7,455 nucleotides of DNA from an uncultured Sphingobium sp. (GTDB taxonomy: Bacteria > Pseudomonadota > Alphaproteobacteria > Sphingomonadales > Sphingomonadaceae): assembly GCA_913773715.1 (NCBI GenBank), contig CAJYHD010000667.1, positions 1-7,455 of the forward strand. Direction: 5' to 3'. The translations under genes and the position numbers were made by a program. The notes under the pieces were generated by a model, which saw nothing but the letters and a program-made list of their open reading frames with translations, made no database searches and was not told the origin of the DNA. This document shows, in pieces, positions 1 to 5,973 of the stretch (position 1 is its first letter; each line of letters opens with the position of its first letter).

Positions 1-579
1 GTGGGCGCGGTGCTGGCGGTGCTGATCGCGGGCGCGGCGGTCGGCTTCGTCATGCCTCTTGGCACCAGCGGGGTGATGATCCTGCTGGCAATCATGATTG
101 TCTGCGTCATCGCGGTCGCCATGCTGCCGGGCGAAGCTGCGGTGCGGACCGAGGCGCTGGCGCAGACGGCGCTGCCCGCCCTCCCCCTCAAGACCGAAAT
201 CTGGCTGGAAAACCAGCGCAAGGCGCTGCCCGCGCCCGCAGTGACGTTGGTCGACAGCATCGGCGTGAAGCTGGAGACGCTGGCACCGCAGCTGGAGCGG
301 CTTGGCGAAGGCGATCCGGCGGCGCAGGAAATCCGTCGGTTGCTGTCCGATCATCTGCCCGAGCTGGTGACGGGCTACCAGTCGATCCCGGAGCCGATGC
401 GACGCGAAGAACGCAATGGGCGCGTGCCGGAAAAGCAGTTGATCGAAGGTTTGTCGGTTATCGATCAGGAAATCGCCCGGATGAGTGAGACCCTGGCGAG
501 CGGCGACCTCGATAAGCTGGCGACGCAGAACCGCTTCCTCGAACTCAAATATCAGGAGGCTAAGGAACTCCGCAACTAG
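1..579 (+). CDS. Membrane protein with XpaC-like C-terminal region (5' end probably outside window)
   Basis: The reading frame is open from base 1 to a TAG stop at 577-579. The GTG at base 1 may only be where the window cuts the gene, so treat the start as unknown. Two hydrophobic segments lie at about residues 3-20 and 24-43, separated by a short Gly/Ser/Thr turn, which suggests a hairpin anchored in the inner membrane. A soluble, mostly helical, charged tail follows (about 45-192). Within it, LPELVTGYQSIPEPMR (119-134) and the following helix ending in a Leu/Glu-rich stretch resemble the C-terminal part of XpaC-family proteins (named for 5-bromo-4-chloroindolyl phosphate hydrolysis). That family is often encoded beside TelA-type toxic-anion-resistance genes. 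No telA is seen here, but one could lie upstream. No catalytic motif is visible and the biochemical role is unknown. The gene is confident; the family is a recollection-based inference. Confidence 0.78.
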   Translation: MGAVLAVLIAGAAVGFVMPLGTSGVMILLAIMIVCVIAVAMLPGEAAVRTEALAQTALPALPLKTEIWLENQRKALPAPAVTLVDSIGVKLETLAPQLERLGEGDPAAQEIRRLLSDHLPELVTGYQSIPEPMRREERNGRVPEKQLIEGLSVIDQEIARMSETLASGDLDKLATQNRFLELKYQEAKELRN

Positions 580-596
580 GCCGTGTTCCTTATGCC

Positions 597-752
597 ATGA
601 TCCACCTCACCCTCATCATCGTCGATTTTCTGACGGGCCTGATCGCCGCTGGTGCCTGGGCACTCGCATCAGCTGGCGGCGCGATCGCAGCAGTGGTGGG
701 CGGCAGCTTTCTGGGGATTTCGGCTTTCCGGCGGTGGCGGCGCAAAAGCTAG
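597..752 (+). CDS. Small hydrophobic membrane protein, 51 aa (hypothetical)
   Basis: An ATG at 597, 17 bases after the preceding stop, opens a 51-codon frame ending in TAG at 750-752. The product begins MIHLTLIIVDFLTGLIAAGA, is almost entirely hydrophobic to about residue 46, and ends in a basic tail (RRWRRK). That fits a one- or two-helix inner-membrane peptide with the tail on the cytoplasmic side. About 73% of codons end in G or C, as expected for a real gene in this DNA. No good Shine-Dalgarno sequence sits just before the ATG, so translation may depend on coupling to the upstream membrane-protein gene. The last 4 bases overlap the end of the convergent PilZ gene. I do not recognise the family. 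It may be a genuine short gene or a chance frame. Confidence 0.5.
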   Translation: MIHLTLIIVDFLTGLIAAGAWALASAGGAIAAVVGGSFLGISAFRRWRRKS

Positions 753-1060
753 GCTATCGGGATCGAGCCACCTTCCACGATCTTCAGCAACGTCGCTTCG
801 GCAAGGGGCAGAGTGAAGCCAATGCCGAAGCGTCGGGCGCGCGCCCACAACACATCGCCCGACAGACACCAGCCCCCGCCTTCGACCCGGATCGCATCGC
901 CCGGCTCGGGCGGACGCTCGGCGTGAGCGAGCGCGCCCGTTGATGACAGGTCGAGCAGATGGCCGCGTAACCATGCGCCGCGGAAATGCAGGCGAACCGG
1001 CTCGAATAATTTGTAGCGGGGGACGGCGCGGAAGACACCGGGTTTGAAAGATGATCCCAT
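749..1060 (-). CDS. Stand-alone PilZ domain protein (probable c-di-GMP receptor)
   Basis: This 103-residue protein is essentially one PilZ domain. The two hallmark c-di-GMP contacts are present: RAVPR (11-15), matching RxxxR, and DLSSTG (37-42), matching D/NxSxxG. A beta-rich remainder follows (VLWARARRFGIGFTLP region) and ends in a short helix, as in canonical PilZ folds. PilZ proteins bind the second messenger c-di-GMP and act by binding partner proteins in motility, exopolysaccharide or cell-cycle control. The target here cannot be read from the sequence. The start is fixed: an in-frame TAA lies two codons upstream (1066-1064), and the next residues contain no alternative start before the RxxxR motif. 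The ribosome site is weak (GTAAG). No signal peptide or membrane segment is seen, so it should be cytoplasmic. The gene is separated from the methyltransferase gene upstream by 70 bases that contain two inverted repeats. Confidence 0.9.
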   Translation of the reverse strand: MGSSFKPGVFRAVPRYKLFEPVRLHFRGAWLRGHLLDLSSTGALAHAERPPEPGDAIRVEGGGWCLSGDVLWARARRFGIGFTLPLAEATLLKIVEGGSIPIA

Positions 1061-1083
1061 ATCTTACGAACGCGGGCGCACAG

Positions 1084-1123
1084 CGATTGGCCCCCAACAA
1101 TCGACGTTAGGATTGCTCTAACG
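1084..1123 (-). repeat. Two tandem short inverted repeats in the PilZ leader
   Basis: Two perfect 6-bp inverted repeats lie side by side: CGTTAG (1105-1110) with CTAACG (1118-1123), loop 7 bases; and CGATTG (1084-1089) with CAATCG (1098-1103), loop 8 bases. Read on the minus strand they fall between the methyltransferase stop and the PilZ start. They could be an operator, a weak terminator for the upstream operon, or 5'-UTR hairpins. Neither is followed by a U-tract, so a classical Rho-independent terminator is unlikely. Pairs this short can also occur by chance. Confidence 0.35.
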
Positions 1124-1152
1124 ATATAAGCTATTGTTCTTTCAAGGCGCAA
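1123..1152 (-). promoter_or_regulatory. Candidate promoter for the PilZ gene
   Basis: On the minus strand a TTGCGC (1152-1147) and a TATATC (1128-1123) are separated by 18 bases. They match the sigma-70 -35 and -10 consensus at about 3 and 4 of 6 positions. The -35 falls inside the 3' end of the methyltransferase gene, and the -10 lies just past its stop. This AT-rich patch stands out in otherwise GC-rich DNA, but the match is weak. Confidence 0.25.
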
Positions 1153-1853
1153 GGAACGATGTTGGCTGGATCGGGCCGTGCTGCGATGCGGCGGAAACGC
1201 GCGAAATAGCCGCCCGCCGAGGGGCGAGGGACCAGTTTTTCCATGCGAAAGCCCATGGCGGCCAGTTCGCAGGCGAGCAGACGCGGTGGCGTGCCATGCT
1301 GGGCCGTGGGACGATCGGCATCGACCACGATGAGTTCGCCGTCTGGCTTCAGAGCCGGACTGAGATGCCACAGAAACGCATAAGGCTCGGCGATTTCATG
1401 ATACATATGGACCATCAAGATACGGTCGAAGCTGTTTTCGGGAAGTTTGGGATCTTCCGCCGCGCCCAGCTTGACGCTGATATTGTCCCAATCTTCGCGC
1501 GTGATGCGGCGCGAGAGGGCTTCGATCACTTCGGGCAAAATGTCTTCGGCGAGGACACGACCACGCTTGCCGACACGTTTGGCGAGGCGGACGGTATAAT
1601 AGCCTTCGCCTGCGCCGATGTCGGCCACGGTCATGCCGGGACGGATGCCCGCTTGGTCCATGATGTCATCGGCCTCGCGTACGCGGTCGCGCGCTTCCTC
1701 GTTCGACCAGCGGGTCGAGACTATGGGCGCGACGGGGCGGTCGGCCCTGGGGAAATCCTGCGCGGCGGGCGGGCGACCGTTCGCATCGCCGCCGGGCAGG
1801 CGGTCACAGGCGGCAAGCAGGAACAACGCCCCTGCAAGTACCGCCCGGATCAT
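1131..1853 (-). CDS. Predicted lipoprotein with class I SAM-dependent methyltransferase fold
   Basis: The 240-residue product starts with Arg3, a hydrophobic core (4-15) and a lipobox LAAC with Cys16, a classic lipoprotein signal. Asp17 at +2 would retain it in the inner membrane by the E. coli rule, untested in this group. After a linker rich in Pro, Asp and Arg (17-45) comes a Rossmann-type methyltransferase domain. Motif I is VADIGAGEGYYT (76-87), acidic residues Glu103/Asp104 end strand 2, FDRILMVHMYHEI (142-154) fits motif IV, and LKPDGELIVVD (168-178) fits the later strand. It resembles the exported predicted methyltransferases I recall as COG4798; the substrate is unknown. Its ATG shares one base with the prfB stop (TGATG), and a GGAGG (1868-1864) lies 10 bases upstream, so the start is secure and translation is probably coupled to prfB. 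SAM is normally cytoplasmic, so export is puzzling. Confidence 0.88.
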   Translation of the reverse strand: MIRAVLAGALFLLAACDRLPGGDANGRPPAAQDFPRADRPVAPIVSTRWSNEEARDRVREADDIMDQAGIRPGMTVADIGAGEGYYTVRLAKRVGKRGRVLAEDILPEVIEALSRRITREDWDNISVKLGAAEDPKLPENSFDRILMVHMYHEIAEPYAFLWHLSPALKPDGELIVVDADRPTAQHGTPPRLLACELAAMGFRMEKLVPRPSAGGYFARFRRIAARPDPANIVPCALKEQ

Positions 1854-2980
1854 CAGTCCACATCCTCCACATCGACCTTCTCGCCCGTCACCTTCTGGCT
1901 GAGCGCAGCGGCCATGAAGGGATCGAGCGCGCCGTCGAGCACGTCGTCGGGCGATGTCGATGTGACTCCGGTGCGCAGGTCCTTCACCAGCTGATAGGGT
2001 TGCAGCACGTAGGAGCGGATCTGATGGCCCCAGCCGATCTCCGTCTTCGCCTGATATTCGCCGGACGCCGCTTCTTCGCGACGGCGCAATTCGGCTTCGT
2101 AGAGGCGCGCTTTCAGCATATTCATCGCGGTCGCGCGGTTCTTGTGCTGCGAGCGGTCGTTCTGCGACGCGACGATGATGCCGGAGGGAACATGCGTGAT
2201 GCGGACGGCGGAGTCGGTCGTGTTGACGTGCTGACCGCCAGCGCCCGACGCGCGATAGGTATCGATCTTGAGGTCGCTTTCGTTGATCTCGATATCGATA
2301 TTGTCGTCGATAACCGGATAGACCCAGACAGACGAGAAGCTGGTGTGGCGGCGGGCCGCGCTGTCATAGGGGCTGATGCGGACGAGGCGGTGGACGCCGC
2401 TTTCGGTCTTGGCGTAGCCATAGGCGTTCTCGCCCTTGAACAGGAAGGTGGCCGATTTGATGCCCGCCTGATCGCCCGCCTGATAATCGACCAGTTCGAC
2501 CTTGTAGCCGCGCCGTTCGGCCCAGCGGCGATACATGCGGCTGAGGATTTCGGCCCAGTCCTGGCTTTCGGTACCGCCTGCGCCCGCGTGGATTTCGAGA
2601 TAGGTGTCGCTGGCGTCCGCCTCGCCCGACAGCAGCGCCTTGATCTTGTCCTCGTCCGCGCGGTCGGCGAGCGCCTTGAGCGATGACACGGCTTCATTGA
2701 CCATGTCCTCATCGCCTTCGGCCTCGGCCATTTCGATGAGTTCGGCGGTGTCGGTCTTTTCGCCCTCGATCGCGCGGGTTGCGCCGATCGCACCGTCGAG
2801 CCGGGTGCGCTCGCGCATCACCTCCTGCGCTAGCTTGGCATTGTCCCACAGTGTCGGGTCCTCGACGCGGGCGTTGAGTTCGTCGAGCCGACGCAGCGCG
2901 CGGTCCCAGTCGAGCGACTGGCGCAGCAAAGCCAGCGCGGCGTCGATACGGTCGATATATTGCAGCGCTTCGGCGCGCAT
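1853..2980 (-). CDS. prfB: Peptide chain release factor 2 (RF2)
   Basis: RF2 recognises UGA and UAA in the ribosomal A site and triggers hydrolysis of peptidyl-tRNA. This 375-residue protein has the helical N-terminal domain (1 to about 105), the codon-recognition region with SPY (203-205, where E. coli has SPF), and the catalytic GGQ (248-250) within SGAGGQHVNTTDSAVRI. Length and motif positions lie within two residues of E. coli RF2 (SPF 205-207, GGQ 250-252). I chose the ATG at 2980-2978 because GGAG lies 7 bases upstream and the protein then begins MRAEALQYIDRID, aligned with the family. An in-frame ATG at 3028 would add 16 residues with no family resemblance. There is no programmed +1 frameshift: the place of the E. 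coli CTTTGAC reads CTC GAC (2914-2909) in one frame. The gene's own stop is UGA. The next gene overlaps that stop. Confidence 0.97.
   Translation of the reverse strand: MRAEALQYIDRIDAALALLRQSLDWDRALRRLDELNARVEDPTLWDNAKLAQEVMRERTRLDGAIGATRAIEGEKTDTAELIEMAEAEGDEDMVNEAVSSLKALADRADEDKIKALLSGEADASDTYLEIHAGAGGTESQDWAEILSRMYRRWAERRGYKVELVDYQAGDQAGIKSATFLFKGENAYGYAKTESGVHRLVRISPYDSAARRHTSFSSVWVYPVIDDNIDIEINESDLKIDTYRASGAGGQHVNTTDSAVRITHVPSGIIVASQNDRSQHKNRATAMNMLKARLYEAELRRREEAASGEYQAKTEIGWGHQIRSYVLQPYQLVKDLRTGVTSTSPDDVLDGALDPFMAAALSQKVTGEKVDVEDVD
1864..1868 (-). promoter_or_regulatory. Ribosome binding site of the methyltransferase gene, inside prfB
   Basis: GGAGG on the minus strand lies within the last codons of prfB, 10 bases before the ATG at 1853-1851. 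With the TGATG overlap it supports both re-initiation and independent initiation at this start. Confidence 0.6.
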
Positions 2981-2992
2981 GGGGGGTCTCCA
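2975..2992 (-). promoter_or_regulatory. Ribosome binding site that fixes the prfB start
   Basis: On the minus strand CTGGAGACCCCCC directly precedes the ATG at 2980-2978, placing GGAG 7 bases before the start codon. This favours the 375-residue form of RF2 over the longer frame starting at 3028. Confidence 0.6.
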
Positions 2993-3174
2993 GAAACTTC
3001 GCAGTGCATGAAGGCGCGAAAGGCCCAACGCATCAAAGGCCTGCCACTATCCGAGGGCGGCGGATTTGGGAAGATCAATCCGTTTTAATGCCCCGCCCGT
3101 CCGGTTCGAGCTTGTCGAGAACGTGGAAATGGGTTCTCGACAGGCTCGAACTGAACGGAGGTGGGCGGATTGGG
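2981..3174. other. Spacer between ppc and prfB
   Basis: These 194 bases carry the palindrome at 3097-3158 and presumably the prfB promoter on the minus strand. A TTGATC around 3080 could be a -35 element, but I find no -10 at proper spacing, so no promoter is called. A short ATG-led frame across 3004-3028 shows no coding character. I see no other gene. Confidence 0.6.
3097..3158. repeat. Imperfect palindrome, 26-bp arms, REP-like
   Basis: The left arm is 3097-3122 and the right arm 3133-3158, around a 10-base loop (3123-3132). The arms are reverse complements at 23 of 26 positions. The core is GTTCTCGACA, then G or A, then GCTCGAAC. All three mismatches leave G-T/G-U-type pairs, so a folded RNA or single strand would pair almost throughout. 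It begins 16 bases past the ppc stop, so a transcript from ppc would form a strong hairpin there. No T-run follows on either strand, so it is not a standard intrinsic terminator, though it may stabilise the ppc 3' end. I recall similar TTCGAGC-TGTCGAGAAC palindromes scattered between genes in sphingomonad and some other proteobacterial genomes. Only one copy is seen here. Confidence 0.8.
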
Positions 3175-5877
3175 TTAGCCGCTGTTCCTCAGCGCCGTTG
3201 CGATCGCGTTGATCGACAGTTCGATGCCTTCCTTGATGCGCGGATCGTCTTCGCCTGCGCGGTGGCGCTTGAGCAGTTCGACCTGAAGCAGATTGAGCGG
3301 CTCAATATAGGGGAGGCGCAGGCGGATCGAGGTTTCGAGCGCCGGGCTTTTTTCAAGCAGGCGCGACTGGCCGGTGGCGGCGAGCAGGCCGTCATGCGCC
3401 TGGTTCCAGCCCGTTTTGATGCGGCCGAAAATCTCTTCCGCCTTGGCCTGATCCTCCACCAGCGGAAGATAACGCGCGGCGATGCCGAGGTCGGATTTCG
3501 CCAACACCATCTCCAGATTGGCGAGCGCGGATTGGAGGAAGGCCCAATGCTGCGCCATGTCGGCGAGCAGCGCCTTGTCCTCGAACTGGTCGAGCGCTTG
3601 CCCTAACCCGTACCAGCCCGGCAGCATGACGCGTGCCTGCGCCCAGCTGAACACCCAGGGGATGGCGCGCAGATCCTCGATCGCGTCGCTCTTCTTGCGG
3701 CTGGCGGGACGCGAGCCGATCTTGAGGCCGGAGATTTCCTGGATCGGGGTCAATTGGCGAAAGAAGGTCTTGAACCCCTCCGTGCCATAGACGAGGTCGC
3801 GATAGGCGGCGAAGGCGTTGGCGGACAGTTCGTCCATCGCGGCGCTGAAGCGGGCAGCGTCGCGTTCGGATATGGCTTCGGGTTCGAGGCTGGCGAGCAG
3901 GGTCGCGCTGGTGGTCGCCTCCAAATTGGTCATGGCGCTGTCGCGCGTACCGAATTTGGCGGCGATGACCTCGCCCTGCTCGGTGATGCGGATGCGGCCC
4001 TGCACCGACCCATTGGGCTGCGCCTGAATCGCCGCGAAGGAGGAGCCACCGCCCCGCCCGACCGCGCCGCCGCGCCCGTGGAAGAGTTGCATTGCTGCGC
4101 CCGCCTCCGCGAAGACGGGTTCGAGCGCCTTGCTCGCCTTGTAGAGTCCCCAGGTGGAGGTGATGTAGCCGCCATCTTTGTTGCTGTCGGAATAGCCGAT
4201 CATCACTTCCTGATGGCCGCGCGCCTTCACTACGCCCGCAATTTCCGGCAGGCCGAAATAGGCGGACATGATCTTGGGCGCGGCCTCCAGATCGCCGATC
4301 GTCTCGAACAGCGGGATCGCCATGATGCCGACTTGCGGCGCGGCGCCATCTTCCCCCGCGCGCCAGAGGCCCGCTTCCTTGAGCAGGATGTTGACCTCCA
4401 GCAGGTCCGACACGGTCTGCGCCATGGAGATGATATAGTGCGAGATGCACTGCGGACCGTAGGTGCGATGCGCCTGCGCCGCGGCATGGACGATCGCGAG
4501 TTCGGACGCGGTTTCCTCCGAATAGTCGGAGAAGCGCGTGCCGAGCGGGCGGTTGTTTGCAAGCTCCCGGCGCAGTAGCGCGATGCGCGCATATTCGTCG
4601 AGCGCGGCATAGTCCGCCTCCACGCCCGCGACCTTGAGCAGTTCGGCCACGACGCGTTCATGCACGGCGCTGTTCTGGCGCATGTCGAGCGTGGCGAGAT
4701 GGAAGCCGAACGTCTCGACCGCGCGGATCAGGCGACCGAGCGCGCCGCCAGTCGCCAGCGCACCGTCGCCTTCGGACGCGAGGCCCTGCGCCACGGTGAC
4801 GAGATCGCGGCGGAAATCCTGGGGCATCGCATAAGGCTCGCCCTTGAGCGCCGACGGACGCGCGGGCTGAGCGCCGGTGAGTTGGACGCAGGTCGCAGCC
4901 AAGCGGGCATAGACGCCGGTCAGTGCGCGGCGATAGGGTTCGTCGACGCGGCTGGGCGAATTGTCGCCACTTGCATCGGCAAGGTCCAGCACCGCCTGCG
5001 GCACATGGGCGAGTTCGGTCGAGAGCGAGAGTTCCGCACCCAATGAGTGAAGCGCATCGAGATAATAGGCGATCGCCGCCTGCGCGCCGCGCTGGAGGGC
5101 GAATTCCAGCTGAGGCGCCTGAACGAAGGGATTGCCGTCGCGGTCGCCGCCGATCCAGCTGCCGACGCGCAGAAAACTCTGCGGACGCGTGCCGAGGACG
5201 CGCTCCCACCGGGCGTAGAGCGCGGGGAGCACGGGCAGGAAGGTATCGCGGAAATAGGCGAGGACATTTTCGATCTCGTCGGCGACGAACAGCTTTTCGC
5301 GGCGCAGCGGGCGTGTCTGCCACAGGAGAGCGATCTGGCGAAAAATCGCCTCGTCCAGATTTTCGCCGTCGTCGGTTTCGGTGCGGCCGGTATCCTTGAG
5401 GTGCATCAGGTCGGCGATGCGGTTCTTGTGATCGATCATGCTCTTGCGCCGCACCTCGGTCGGATGGGCGGTCAGCACCGGGACGATCAGCGCGTGGGAC
5501 AGCAGATCGAGCACGGCATCCTTGCCGACGCCCTGTTTTTCGAGCCGCTGGAGCGCGGAGGCGACGTCCGCGCCCGGTTCCGCCGCGACGCCCTGCCGGT
5601 CTTCGGCCAAGTTGGCGAGCATCGAGAACAGCATGAAGCCGCGCACGAAGCTCAGCGTATCGTCCAGCGTCAGCGCATCGAGACCGGTGTCGGTGAGGTC
5701 TGCACCCTGAAGCCCGCGCGCACGATCGACCGATGCCGAGCGGATATATTCGGTCTGCTTGAACAGCTTTTCCCCGCCATAGGCGCGAATGACGTCGCCC
5801 AGCAGCCGCCCGAGATAGCGGATGTCGGGATTTTGGGTGATCGCGGGGGCGGACGGGTCGGATGCAAGCGTAGCCAT
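3175..5877 (-). CDS. ppc: Phosphoenolpyruvate carboxylase
   Basis: It catalyses PEP plus bicarbonate to oxaloacetate and phosphate, the anaplerotic feed into the TCA cycle, as a cytoplasmic tetramer with Mg2+. The protein is 900 residues, full length for bacterial PEPC (E. coli 883). Visible signatures are TAHPTE (136-141; His138 matches E. coli His138), VGSWIGGDRDGNP (238-250), MIGYSDSNKDGG (559-570; Asp564 and Lys567 match E. coli Asp543 and Lys546), FHGRGGAVGRGGG (599-611; His600, Arg602 and Arg608 match His579, Arg581 and Arg587) and RITEQGE (630-636). It ends in Asn-Ser-Gly, where most PEPCs end Asn-Thr-Gly; the Asn that helps bind the aspartate inhibitor is kept. The ATG at 5877-5875 gives a normal N-terminus reaching QNPDIRYLGRLLGDVIRAYG, although no clear Shine-Dalgarno is seen. 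It is monocistronic by layout: the upstream gene is divergent and a strong hairpin follows the stop. Confidence 0.98.
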   Translation of the reverse strand: MATLASDPSAPAITQNPDIRYLGRLLGDVIRAYGGEKLFKQTEYIRSASVDRARGLQGADLTDTGLDALTLDDTLSFVRGFMLFSMLANLAEDRQGVAAEPGADVASALQRLEKQGVGKDAVLDLLSHALIVPVLTAHPTEVRRKSMIDHKNRIADLMHLKDTGRTETDDGENLDEAIFRQIALLWQTRPLRREKLFVADEIENVLAYFRDTFLPVLPALYARWERVLGTRPQSFLRVGSWIGGDRDGNPFVQAPQLEFALQRGAQAAIAYYLDALHSLGAELSLSTELAHVPQAVLDLADASGDNSPSRVDEPYRRALTGVYARLAATCVQLTGAQPARPSALKGEPYAMPQDFRRDLVTVAQGLASEGDGALATGGALGRLIRAVETFGFHLATLDMRQNSAVHERVVAELLKVAGVEADYAALDEYARIALLRRELANNRPLGTRFSDYSEETASELAIVHAAAQAHRTYGPQCISHYIISMAQTVSDLLEVNILLKEAGLWRAGEDGAAPQVGIMAIPLFETIGDLEAAPKIMSAYFGLPEIAGVVKARGHQEVMIGYSDSNKDGGYITSTWGLYKASKALEPVFAEAGAAMQLFHGRGGAVGRGGGSSFAAIQAQPNGSVQGRIRITEQGEVIAAKFGTRDSAMTNLEATTSATLLASLEPEAISERDAARFSAAMDELSANAFAAYRDLVYGTEGFKTFFRQLTPIQEISGLKIGSRPASRKKSDAIEDLRAIPWVFSWAQARVMLPGWYGLGQALDQFEDKALLADMAQHWAFLQSALANLEMVLAKSDLGIAARYLPLVEDQAKAEEIFGRIKTGWNQAHDGLLAATGQSRLLEKSPALETSIRLRLPYIEPLNLLQVELLKRHRAGEDDPRIKEGIELSINAIATALRNSG

Positions 5878-5973
5878 GGGCGCGGATGCTGCATTGCGGC
5901 AAGTCGATGGTCAAGCCATTCCGGTCGCCTTCTTGGCTTGCGTCGGGGGCACCGGCTGGGCCAAAGAGCGGGC
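5878..5973. promoter_or_regulatory. Divergent intergenic region between ppc and the ATPase gene
   Basis: These 96 bases must carry the start signals for both flanking genes unless promoters lie inside them. For ppc, a TTGACC (minus strand, 5914-5909) is a plausible -35, but nothing at 16-18 bases downstream resembles a -10. For the ATPase gene the only clear element is a purine-rich AAAGAG (5963-5968) just before the GTG start. No clear operator palindrome is visible. Confidence 0.4.

Noticed and set aside
1131..1853. The methyltransferase beside prfB as PrmC/HemK, which methylates the GGQ of release factors.
   Set aside because: It lacks the NPPY motif of PrmC and carries a lipoprotein signal that would put it outside the cytoplasm.
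1134..1994. A 286-codon plus-strand frame opposite the methyltransferase gene and the prfB end.
   Set aside because: It runs across two well-supported minus-strand genes and its product resembles no family.
2981..3028. A longer prfB start at 3028 adding 16 residues.
   Set aside because: The added residues are unlike RF2 N-termini, and a good GGAG site precedes the ATG at 2980.
3097..3158. The palindrome as a Rho-independent terminator of ppc.
   Set aside because: No T-run follows the stem on either strand. It is better kept as a REP-like repeat with possible mRNA-end effects.
3754..4578. A 274-codon plus-strand frame opposite ppc.
   Set aside because: It mirrors the ppc coding frame, with Ala/Arg/Gly-rich composition and no recognisable motif. 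It is a typical high-GC antisense artefact.
5047..5973. Long open extension upstream of the HerA-like ATPase, potentially making a 792-residue protein.
   Set aside because: This part is antisense to the 5' portion of ppc, whose motifs prove it is coding on the other strand. The extension has no domain features; high GC keeps the opposite frame open.
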